26,602 bases of DNA from a virus. Under the pieces are notes generated by a model, which worked only from the letters and a program-made list of their open reading frames with translations, was not told the origin of the DNA and ran no database searches. The stretch spans positions 1-26,602 of the IMG/VR virus record IMGVR_UViG_3300025809_000106; one strand, written 5' to 3'. Position numbers and translations under genes: made by a program. Of this stretch, positions 6,209-13,838 are shown in pieces (positions within the stretch are counted from its first letter, which is position 1; the number at the start of each line of letters is the position of its first letter).

Positions 6209-7035
6209 GTTTATCAACAATACAGTCAGCATACTATGGTGATATTCAAAGATGGTTCCTTGGTGTTGTTGTTAATATACAAGATCCTCTTAAAGTAGGT
6301 AGAATAAAAGTAAGAATTTATGGTATTCATAATAGTGATGTTAATGAAGTACCAGAGAGATCACTGCCATGGGCTCAAGTTGTAACACCTACTACAGAGG
6401 ATGGCGTATCTGGTCTAGGTAGATCACTTGGTATTAAGCCTGGGGCACAAGTATTTGGTGTATTCATGGATGGTATTCAGTCCCAAGTACCTCTTGTTCT
6501 TGGTTCAACTCCTAAATTTGAAGCAGCTACAGAGGTTAGTAATGGCTTTGAGAATGATTCTACATTAAGAACATCACAATCTAAAAATATAAAAGACACT
6601 ATATCAACTATAGCACTAGTAGGTGATAGTAATGCTGAGAAAGCATTTAACTTTCTTATCTCTCATAGCTTTAGCCCTGTACAAGCCGCCGCTATCATAG
6701 GTAACTTTATATATCAATCAGGTATGGATCCAAAAAAAGCATCATATGGTATAGCTGGATGGGATCCAGCCTCTGGTCGCAAACAAGGGTTAGAAGAATT
6801 TGCTGATGAAAGGTCTCTTGATATAGAAGACTTAGGAACACAATTAGCTTTCTTTATATATGACTTTACTACAAATAGATACTTAGGTTATGCTAAGTTT
6901 AAAACATTAACTAATATTAAAGTAGCAAGTGATTATTTTTGTGATAAGTACATGAGACCTGATGCAGCCTCCGCAAATAAATCAAGAAGAATAGATAACG
7001 CTAAGAGAGTTTTGGAGAATTATAATGGCAATTAA
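6205..7035 (+). CDS. gp5: gp5-like spike base: OB-fold plus tail-lysozyme-like domain (catalytic Glu replaced by Gln)
   Basis: Residues 15-105 form a gp5/VgrG-type OB fold: 'WFLGVVVNIQDPLKVGRIKV', 'RSLPWAQVVTP' and 'GAQVFGVFMDGIQSQVPLVL'. After a linker, residues 143-272 match the phage tail lysozyme family (Phage_lysozyme2): 'KAFNFLISHSFSPVQAAAII', 'GNFIYQSGMDP', 'YGIAGWDPASGRKQGLEEFA' and a late 'FCDKYMRP...R..NAKRVL'. In this family the motif is normally GNL..ESG..P, and the Glu is the expected catalytic acid; here it is Gln171 (codon CAA, 6715-6717). The domain may therefore bind peptidoglycan without cutting it. Unlike T4 gp5 (575 residues), the beta-helix is not in this gene. The start has GGAG at 6191-6194. 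It overlaps the amidase gene by 11 bases. Confidence 0.83.
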   Translation: MSLSTIQSAYYGDIQRWFLGVVVNIQDPLKVGRIKVRIYGIHNSDVNEVPERSLPWAQVVTPTTEDGVSGLGRSLGIKPGAQVFGVFMDGIQSQVPLVLGSTPKFEAATEVSNGFENDSTLRTSQSKNIKDTISTIALVGDSNAEKAFNFLISHSFSPVQAAAIIGNFIYQSGMDPKKASYGIAGWDPASGRKQGLEEFADERSLDIEDLGTQLAFFIYDFTTNRYLGYAKFKTLTNIKVASDYFCDKYMRPDAASANKSRRIDNAKRVLENYNGN

Positions 7036-8500
7036 TATTAATGTTTTAAATAGCCAACTGAATAGTTTAAATAGTAACTCTAACTTAGATCAAGTTTTAG
7101 ATAAAAAAACACAAGTAGTAGGACAGACATCTTGTCAACTAGAGACTGGTCTTAAAGATGTTGGTGTTGCTGTATCTGGTATAGTACCATTAAGTGGTGG
7201 TGATCATCCTTTATCACAAGCTGTATCAGCCGTTGATTCTATAGTAGAAATCACTGGTAGTGTGCCAGGATTAGAAGACAAGCTCATTGGTAATCTATCA
7301 AGTGCAAGAATATCAGAGATCAATAGTGCTATTGGTGAAACAGTTGCAAATGGTGAGTTAAAACTTATAATCAGTACTGGTTCTCCTGAAGCTATATCAA
7401 GAGCATTAAAGAATGTAACTAGTGAGAGAGTGCCAGATGCCATACTATCAAGTGTTGCAGCACCAAATGGTAAGCAGAGTGTATCTACAATAGAAAAGAC
7501 TATAGAATCAAACATTGGTTCAGCTACTGGTCTCAGTGAATCTATTGCTGCATATAAGAGTAACTTTTCAAACATACTTGGTTTCACAGGTGGCAGTTTA
7601 CTATCTAACGTAACACGTAAACTTGACTCAACTACAGATATAGTATTAGATGATCTAATTAATGGTACAGGTGTTGATAAAGAGGAAGTTGTTAATCTTA
7701 TTGAGAATGACAATAGGGAAGAAGCAACTAAACTAATAGCAAGTGAGTCATCAAAAGAGTATGCAGACATAGAAGAAAAGGTAAATCAGATCCTTATAAA
7801 TCCAAATGATACTGTTGAATTCAATGAAAGTAAGGCAATTGGTAAAAAGACAGGTAATTCATACGTTATTGGTTCAAACAATAATAGTTGGAAAGGTAAA
7901 AATACACCTATATCATCTGATCTATTTACATATGTAGATTCAAAAGAAGAATTGGTTGCTGAGTTTAGAAATAGTAATAGAGAGATTACTGAGTTTATAG
8001 CACACTGGACTGGTTCATACACTAATCAAGACATAGGATCACCAGAAGTACACGCATGGCACTTAGATAATGGATGGTCTGGTTGTGGTTATCACTATGT
8101 AATTAGACGTGACGGAAGAATACAGAGAGGCAGACCTATTGATAGAAAAGGTGCTCACTCAGCTGCATATGGTCATAATGATAAGTCTATAGGTGTTTCT
8201 ATGGCTGGTGGTTATAACTGTCCAACAGGCACTAATAACCCTAATAGATACATTAGTGCAGATAGTTTAACACCCGCACAGATGGATTCTTTTAAGAAGT
8301 TTGTGGGAGCCTTCTATGAGGTATGGCCTTCTGGACAAGCACTAGGTCATAACGATACATCAGATAAAGGTAAATTAGATCCTGGGTTTGATGTACCAGA
8401 ATATGTAAGTGCTAACTTTAATAAAACAAACTTGATAACAGATGCTAAGGCTTCTGGTCCACTCACAACAGAACAGATTAATTCAGGAATAATAGTATGA
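7025..8500 (+). CDS. Virion-associated N-acetylmuramoyl-L-alanine amidase (T7-lysozyme / PGRP type)
   Basis: The protein has 491 residues. Residues 1-300 are Ser/Asn/Val-rich, of unknown fold and probably the attachment part. Residues 320-465 form a complete Amidase_2 domain that reads like T7 lysozyme: 'FIAHWTGS' (zinc His327), 'CGYHYVIRRDGRIQRGRP' (Tyr356), 'GAHSAAYGHNDKSIGVSMAG', 'LGHND' (zinc His442) and 'GKLDPGFDVPEY' (Lys450 and Asp452 in place of the T7 Lys-x-Cys). All zinc and catalytic positions are present. It should cut the bond between N-acetylmuramic acid and the stem peptide, and there is no signal peptide. It lies between the spike-base and spike-needle genes, with 11- and 4-base overlaps, so it is most likely carried on the baseplate hub for entry rather than used as a late lysin. 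GGAG (7014-7017) supports the start. Confidence 0.92.
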   Translation: MAININVLNSQLNSLNSNSNLDQVLDKKTQVVGQTSCQLETGLKDVGVAVSGIVPLSGGDHPLSQAVSAVDSIVEITGSVPGLEDKLIGNLSSARISEINSAIGETVANGELKLIISTGSPEAISRALKNVTSERVPDAILSSVAAPNGKQSVSTIEKTIESNIGSATGLSESIAAYKSNFSNILGFTGGSLLSNVTRKLDSTTDIVLDDLINGTGVDKEEVVNLIENDNREEATKLIASESSKEYADIEEKVNQILINPNDTVEFNESKAIGKKTGNSYVIGSNNNSWKGKNTPISSDLFTYVDSKEELVAEFRNSNREITEFIAHWTGSYTNQDIGSPEVHAWHLDNGWSGCGYHYVIRRDGRIQRGRPIDRKGAHSAAYGHNDKSIGVSMAGGYNCPTGTNNPNRYISADSLTPAQMDSFKKFVGAFYEVWPSGQALGHNDTSDKGKLDPGFDVPEYVSANFNKTNLITDAKASGPLTTEQINSGIIV

Positions 8501-10518
8501 CAACCGAAAGAGATGATCTAAAAGACAGAGTACAAAGGTTCGGTAGTGGCTTTGTTGATACTCAAGGTACTAATAATAATGGCTTTTTGGATCCTAATAA
8601 AGAGTTTCCAAGAAAGAAATATAATAATCTATCTAGTGTAAACGAAGCTGTTAGATCAGGTGAAACACACCAACTACCATTAGGAGCCGATGTTGATGTT
8701 CCTCCGCTTACAGCTACACAATATCCATATGCTGATATAAAAGAAACAGTTTCTGGTCACGTACTTGAGTTTAATGATACACCAGGTGGCGAACGTATTC
8801 TTATTAAACATAATAGTGGCTCTGGTATAGAATTAAGACCAGATGGTACTGTAGTTGTTCTAGCAACAGATAACAAAGTAGAAGTCACTCATGGTGATCA
8901 GACTGTTATAGTAGAAGGTAATGGTCAACTTACATATGAAGGTGATCTTACTATTAATGTTAAGGGTGATTTTAAAGTCAATTGTGATAACTATGAAGTT
9001 AACACTAAAGGTGATAAGAAAGAAAACATTGAGGGCAATAGCAGATCAAAGGTGTTTGGTAATAAAGGTTCTAATGTATCTGGTAATGACAGTAAAGTAG
9101 TTGCCGGAGAATCAGTAAGTACACACCTTGGTAATGTTACTACAGCTATTAAAGGTACTAATAAGCAAGCCACAGAAGGTGATATCATTATCGCTGGTTC
9201 ATCTAAGATTGAACTTACTGCAGAGACTAGAATAATACAATCATCACCTAAGATGAACATACAAGCACTTGAAGCATATATATGGGCTGATACTGGTACA
9301 TTCGGTGGTGTAGAAGTAAGACATCATGGTCAAGGAGCACACTTTAGTGAAGGTGTAACAGCACCGACATTTCATGGTGATCTCAGAGGTACATCATTAA
9401 CATCTCTTGTTGCTGATATATCTAATTCACAAAGCTATGCAGATCCATCAACAGGTGGTGGAGTTGGTTCTCCATCTGGTTTTACTGTATCTAATGTAGC
9501 ACAGCCTGATGTATACACTGCTGCATCTGGTGTTCTATCAGATGTCCTTACTAAATCAGAAATAGGTGTAAAGACTGTTAAAGTTGATGTAGATAACTTC
9601 TTATATAACTCATTAAGAATTAGAAAATTAGATACTGTTGATGTGAGATCAAAGTTAAGGGATCCTTCATATCTTAATGATGTAGACTTTGCTGCTATTC
9701 AATTAGGAGCAGGTAGACTTAATGAACAATACACTTCTACAACACCTCCAGGTGGTTATGGTAGAGTAAGAAAAGCTGGCGGTACTGCACAAAGAGGATC
9801 ATCTAAATTAGGTAATGTGGGTATTGAGAGAGCAACTAAGACATTTATTGTAGATAATAAAAAGAAAATATTCTCGCTTACTGATCAGAAGTTTGGTGAA
9901 ATAGATTTACTTACAGACGTTACTTCTACTACTATATTAAACAAACCAGTTAGTATGGCAAGATTCATTGGTGCTAATGATGCTGGTTCATTTAAATCAT
10001 TATCGTTAGCTGATAAGAAACAGATTGCCAAGAACTATCTTATTCAGACTCATATCACTAAATATGCTATGGGTACATCTGGTAAGTTTTCAGCATATAA
10101 ACTCAAGGCAGTAGAAGGTTTCTATGCCAAGGAACTATATGGTAAAGGTGGTGCCGGTGGGCTTTTAACAGAAACACTTACAGCTGGTGGTTTACTTGAT
10201 CTAAGAAATAAAGGTCAAGCTGTAGTATATGAACTATATGGTCCAGATGGTAAGATGGATCCAGAAGTAACATTTGATTTAGCTTGTAATATAGCAGAGA
10301 TTGGTTTATTTGATAAACTTACACTAGACTATGATATATTTAATCCAGATGGTTCTATGAATGTTCAAATCATTATTGAGACACCAATAGTGACTAAGCC
10401 AGAATCAGTTACATTTAAAAGATTAGTACAGACTACATTTAATAATGGCTTACAATCAGCGGATAGTTTAGTAGAATTAGAACCAAATCCTTCTAATACT
10501 AGCTTTAATCCTCGATAA
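8497..10518 (+). CDS. gp5: gp5-type spike needle: triple beta-helix protein with unknown C-terminal half
   Basis: The protein has 673 residues. Residues 80-130 hold a 'GERILIKHNSGSGIELRPDG' strand set. Residues 130-270 are regular short beta repeats of the gp5 VxGxxxxx kind ('LTINVKGDFKVN', 'VNTKGDKKENIEGN', 'VFGNKGSNVSGND'), which in T4 form the trimeric membrane-piercing needle. Residues 280-310 ('HFSEGVTAPTFHGDLRG') look like a fibre-type transition. A Ser/Gly linker then leads to a large C-terminal part (345-673) with 'DVRSKLRDPSYLND' and 'YTSTTPPGGYGRVRKAGG', not recognised as an enzyme. T4 gp5 joins OB fold, lysozyme and needle in one chain that is later cleaved; here the needle is its own gene. 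It starts in an ATGA overlap with the amidase and is the last gene before the next late promoter. Confidence 0.83.
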   Translation: MTTERDDLKDRVQRFGSGFVDTQGTNNNGFLDPNKEFPRKKYNNLSSVNEAVRSGETHQLPLGADVDVPPLTATQYPYADIKETVSGHVLEFNDTPGGERILIKHNSGSGIELRPDGTVVVLATDNKVEVTHGDQTVIVEGNGQLTYEGDLTINVKGDFKVNCDNYEVNTKGDKKENIEGNSRSKVFGNKGSNVSGNDSKVVAGESVSTHLGNVTTAIKGTNKQATEGDIIIAGSSKIELTAETRIIQSSPKMNIQALEAYIWADTGTFGGVEVRHHGQGAHFSEGVTAPTFHGDLRGTSLTSLVADISNSQSYADPSTGGGVGSPSGFTVSNVAQPDVYTAASGVLSDVLTKSEIGVKTVKVDVDNFLYNSLRIRKLDTVDVRSKLRDPSYLNDVDFAAIQLGAGRLNEQYTSTTPPGGYGRVRKAGGTAQRGSSKLGNVGIERATKTFIVDNKKKIFSLTDQKFGEIDLLTDVTSTTILNKPVSMARFIGANDAGSFKSLSLADKKQIAKNYLIQTHITKYAMGTSGKFSAYKLKAVEGFYAKELYGKGGAGGLLTETLTAGGLLDLRNKGQAVVYELYGPDGKMDPEVTFDLACNIAEIGLFDKLTLDYDIFNPDGSMNVQIIIETPIVTKPESVTFKRLVQTTFNNGLQSADSLVELEPNPSNTSFNPR

Positions 10519-10524
10519 AACTCT

Positions 10525-10532
10525 TATAAATA
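10525..10532 (+). promoter_or_regulatory. T4-type late promoter (CTCTTATAAATAA) upstream of gp25
   Basis: An exact TATAAATA box lies in the 39-base gap between the spike-needle gene and gp25, with CTCT before it. Twenty-five bases separate box and ATG. The leader ends in AAGGA (10547-10551), a good ribosome site for gp25. The leader 'AATAGGTTTAAGGATA' resembles the one after the third late box at 13803. Confidence 0.85.
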
Positions 10533-10557
10533 AAAGCAATAGGTTTAAGGATAATTA

Positions 10558-10998
10558 ATGGCTCGCATACTTTCAATAGAGGATAAGGATCTAAATACGT
10601 CTAGTGTGGTTACATCTCGTAAGCTCAACTATTTAGATATAGACTTATCATTTGCAAATCGTCCGAGTGGTGATGTGTATAAGAAAAAAGATGCTGCAGC
10701 TGTGAAACAAGCAGTAAAGAACATCGTTGCAACTGGTAGACTAGAGAAACCATTTGAATCCGAATTTGGTGCAGACGTAACATCTTTATTCTTTGAACTA
10801 GCGGATAATAGAGCATCACGTGCCGTAAAACAAAATATTAGAAATGCTATCTATGTTTATGAGCCACGTGCCGAAGTATTAAACATAGATGTAAATTTAC
10901 AACCAGATAATAATTCACTTTCTGTAACTATTACCTTTAAGGTAGTCAGTTCGGAAGAAACTGTTACACTCAATACCATCGTTTCGAGGTTAAGATAA
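10558..10998 (+). CDS. gp25: Baseplate wedge protein gp25
   Basis: The protein has 146 residues, close to T4 gp25 (132). The GPW_gp25 fold is evident: 'SFANRPSGDVYKKKDAAAVK' then 'QAVKNIVATGRLEKPFESEF' then 'GADVTSLFFELADN', a helix 'RAVKQNIRNAIYVYEPRAEV' holding the EPR motif, and final strands 'LSVTITFKVVSSEETVTLNT'. gp25 joins gp6 and gp53 at the wedge core and seeds sheath polymerisation, since it shares a fold with the sheath end. It is first behind the second late promoter and one base from gp6, as in contractile injection systems generally (gp25 then the J-like protein). Confidence is high. Confidence 0.94.
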   Translation: MARILSIEDKDLNTSSVVTSRKLNYLDIDLSFANRPSGDVYKKKDAAAVKQAVKNIVATGRLEKPFESEFGADVTSLFFELADNRASRAVKQNIRNAIYVYEPRAEVLNIDVNLQPDNNSLSVTITFKVVSSEETVTLNTIVSRLR

Positions 10999-10999
10999 T

Positions 11000-12823
11000 A
11001 TGGCTACAACAATTAAATCAACAGAACTTGACTTCAATACAATCAAGAACAATCTAAAAACAGAACTTGCATCTAAGAGCGAGTTTGCTGACTATAACTT
11101 TGAAGCATCTGGTTTATCAAATATTCTTGATGTTCTTGCTGTGAATACACACTATAATGGATTAATTGCTAACTTTGCTTTGAATGAATCATATCTTTCT
11201 ACAGCTCAGTTAAGAAGTTCATTGGTATCATTAGCAGAAGGTATTGGTTATATTCCAAAATCTAAGACTGCTTCAATGGCTACTGTTACACTATCAACTA
11301 ACACTGGTGATTTATCAGGTAGACCTTCAACACTAGCTTTGGCTAGTGGTACTAAGTTTACTGCTTCAGTAGATGATGTAACGTATACATTTCAGACTAC
11401 AGAGACAGTAACCGCTACAGATAATGGTTACGGATACTATTCATACTTAACACCAGATGGTTCAACTAACATTGGAATCAAAGAAGGTATTGCTAAAACA
11501 AAAACATTCTTTGTAGGACGAGATAGTGTAGACGATGTGTATGTTATCCCTGATAAAAACATAGATATGGAAACTGCGATTGTTAAAGTATACCAATCAG
11601 CAACTGATACAGCATTTACTTCATATATTAATATTGGTAAATCATCTACTATTAATGCCAATACTCGATTATACATTATGAAGGAAGCACCTAATGGATT
11701 CTATGAAATAACATTCGGAGATGGTATAACACTAGGTGCGGCACCTGAGGCTGGTAATAAAATTGTTATAGAGTATCTACAAGTAAGTGGTTCTATTGCT
11801 AATGGAGCCAGTGCATTTATTGCTAAATCAAAGATTCAAGTATTAGGTTCAGACTATGATGTAAATACAGTTACCTTTACTAATTCTATTGGTGGTGCGG
11901 AAGAAGAAACAATGTCTTCCATTCGTAAAAACGCACCATTTCAATATGCTACACAGAACCGTATGGTTACTGCAGTTGATTACTCTACATTGGTTTTATC
12001 TAACTTTGGTACACTTATCAAAGACATTCAAGCATTTGGTGGAGAAGACGCCTTAGAACCAGAGTTTGGTGTAGTATTCTTATCCGTTGTTTTTAATTCA
12101 GATGTAACAGCAGATACTATTACAACTACAAAGGATGCTATTACTGATCTATCTAAACAGTTATCGGTTGTGGGCTTTGATATTAAGTTTGAAGATCCCG
12201 TTACCACATTCATTGAGACAGAGATATTCTTCCAGTTTAACCCTAAACTTGGTTCACTATCTCTAAACAGTGTGCAAGATAATGTACAAACAGAAATTAA
12301 TAATTACTTTTCTAGTAACATTGGTAAATTTAACCAGACATTCCGTAGATCAAATTTATTGTCTGACGTTGATGAAGTTAGTACATCTGTTCTATCTTCA
12401 CGTGCTAACATTAAAGTTCAGCGTAGGTTTACTCCTACAACAGATACACTTCAAGATCATACTCTAAGGTATCCAGTTGATATTGCTGAACCAGATGATG
12501 TAAACTATATTATTACAACTACACCATTTCAGTTTAATGGTAAAACTTGTATTATTAGAAATAAACTAGGTTCAAATAAACTTCAAGTTGTTGCTCTTGG
12601 CGAACAATCAATAGAATCAGATAACATTGGTTCATATAATAACAAATCAGGTGTTATAAGTATTGTTGGATTAAGAATACAATCTGTTATAGGTGGAGAT
12701 GCATTTATTAAAGTAACTGCAGTTCCAGCTAACCAATCAGCCATCAGTCCACTTAGAAATGATATTCTTGAGTATGATGCTGGTCCATCTTTTGCTACTG
12801 GAGTTGTGGTTACAACCACATAG
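11000..12823 (+). CDS. gp6: Baseplate wedge protein gp6 (baseplate J-like)
   Basis: This 607-residue protein (T4 gp6 is 660) has a strong gp6 start: 'STELDFNTIKNNLKTELASK', then 'ILDVLAVNTHYNGLIANFAL' and 'NESYLSTAQLRSSLVSLAEG'. A variable beta region (100-250) precedes the baseplate-J motif at about 300-330: 'MSSIRKNAPFQYATQNRMVT', then 'AVDYSTLVLSNF'. The C-terminal half holds 'IETEIFFQFNPKLGSL' and ends in small beta modules. gp6 dimers form the continuous inner ring of the baseplate that reshapes when the sheath contracts. GAGG (10986-10989) supports the start. It lies directly between gp25 and the 322-residue wedge-associated gene. Confidence 0.93.
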   Translation: MATTIKSTELDFNTIKNNLKTELASKSEFADYNFEASGLSNILDVLAVNTHYNGLIANFALNESYLSTAQLRSSLVSLAEGIGYIPKSKTASMATVTLSTNTGDLSGRPSTLALASGTKFTASVDDVTYTFQTTETVTATDNGYGYYSYLTPDGSTNIGIKEGIAKTKTFFVGRDSVDDVYVIPDKNIDMETAIVKVYQSATDTAFTSYINIGKSSTINANTRLYIMKEAPNGFYEITFGDGITLGAAPEAGNKIVIEYLQVSGSIANGASAFIAKSKIQVLGSDYDVNTVTFTNSIGGAEEETMSSIRKNAPFQYATQNRMVTAVDYSTLVLSNFGTLIKDIQAFGGEDALEPEFGVVFLSVVFNSDVTADTITTTKDAITDLSKQLSVVGFDIKFEDPVTTFIETEIFFQFNPKLGSLSLNSVQDNVQTEINNYFSSNIGKFNQTFRRSNLLSDVDEVSTSVLSSRANIKVQRRFTPTTDTLQDHTLRYPVDIAEPDDVNYIITTTPFQFNGKTCIIRNKLGSNKLQVVALGEQSIESDNIGSYNNKSGVISIVGLRIQSVIGGDAFIKVTAVPANQSAISPLRNDILEYDAGPSFATGVVVTTT

Positions 12824-12829
12824 AAATAT

Positions 12830-13798
12830 ATGTCACAACGAGATAAAACATTAAAAGATAATAATAGACGTAATCTATTACTGCACGATTGTCATTCTAT
12901 TCGTGAGGTTCTGCCTGCATATTTTCTTGAAGAGTATCCTAAACTTGTTAGCTTTCTTGAAGCCTACTATGAATGGGAAGATAGCGGTAAGACTCCGTCA
13001 AAATTAATACATGACTTATTTCTAAACAGAGATATTACAGCAACAGACATTTCAAATCTTTCTTTCATTGAAGATGAATTACTATTAGGTCAACAATACT
13101 TTGAAGGCTTTCAGAATAAAAGATCAGCAGCTAAGTATTCTAACACACTATATAGATCAAAGGGTACACTCTTTTCTATTGAACAATTCTTTAGATCATT
13201 CTTTAGTATCTCTCCAGATGTTGTATATACAAAAGAAAACATATTTAATGTTGGAGAGAATACATCACTTATAGGACCAGAGTCACTCAAGTATCTTGTT
13301 GATGATAAACTATATCAGAAGTATGCACTATTAGTTAAAGCGCCTATTCCTATTAGTCAATGGAAAGAAGCATATAAGTTATTTGTACACCCAGCCGGTA
13401 TGTACATTGGTGGAGAAGTTCAGCTTGTAAGTCAGAATGTTAATGATCTTTTAGTTATGCCAGATGTTATAATTGCTGATCAGTTTGATCCAATATACGA
13501 AGGTGTTGCTACAGCAGGGCTTGAAGCACAATTAGATATTACTGGTCTGAGACCACGTGGTGTGTTCTTAGATAGTGATACACGTATAAGTCTTAATGGT
13601 CAAGTTGAAGATTATGCTACACGTACAATTGAAGAGATTGGCAGAAACTATGATACTATAGAAGAATGGATTGGTACTAACTCACCAACATTCGATGAAG
13701 ACTCAGCAGTCGGTGATCCATATGCACCAAGAATGTCTACAGAATTAGATACGTTCGACGAAGTTAATTACATTTGGTATGACTCAGACTCAGCCTAA
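12830..13798 (+). CDS. Wedge-associated virion protein, gp7-like by position
   Basis: This 322-residue acidic protein opens with a helical segment 'EVLPAYFLEEYPKLVSFLEA' followed by 'YYEWED'. A 'LP.yi...YP.fv.FL..YYeW.e' start recurs in proteins beside baseplate genes of many large myoviruses. The middle has 'YFEGFQNKRSAAKYSNTLYR' and 'SKGTLFSIEQFFRSFF'; later come 'SQWKEAYKLFVHPAGMYIGG' and a C-terminal Asp/Glu-rich region (250-322). It directly follows gp6, where T4 has gp7, the large wedge protein binding gp8 and gp10. The T4 protein is about 1,000 residues, so if related this is a reduced form. It is the last gene before the third late promoter. A structural role is likely; the gp7 link is only positional. 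Confidence 0.6.
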   Translation: MSQRDKTLKDNNRRNLLLHDCHSIREVLPAYFLEEYPKLVSFLEAYYEWEDSGKTPSKLIHDLFLNRDITATDISNLSFIEDELLLGQQYFEGFQNKRSAAKYSNTLYRSKGTLFSIEQFFRSFFSISPDVVYTKENIFNVGENTSLIGPESLKYLVDDKLYQKYALLVKAPIPISQWKEAYKLFVHPAGMYIGGEVQLVSQNVNDLLVMPDVIIADQFDPIYEGVATAGLEAQLDITGLRPRGVFLDSDTRISLNGQVEDYATRTIEEIGRNYDTIEEWIGTNSPTFDEDSAVGDPYAPRMSTELDTFDEVNYIWYDSDSA

Positions 13799-13802
13799 CC
13801 CT

Positions 13803-13810
13803 TATAAATA
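13803..13810 (+). promoter_or_regulatory. T4-type late promoter (CCCTTATAAATAA) upstream of the fibre-like gene
   Basis: An exact TATAAATA box begins five bases after the preceding stop, with CCCT directly upstream. The ATG at 13839 is 28 bases after the box. Leader bases 'AATAGATTTGGATAGAG' are similar to those behind the 10525 box, and the GAG near the start acts as a weak ribosome site. It should drive the fibre and wedge genes from here to about 24668. Confidence 0.85.
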
Positions 13811-13838
13811 AAGATAATAGATTTGGATAGAGATTAAA

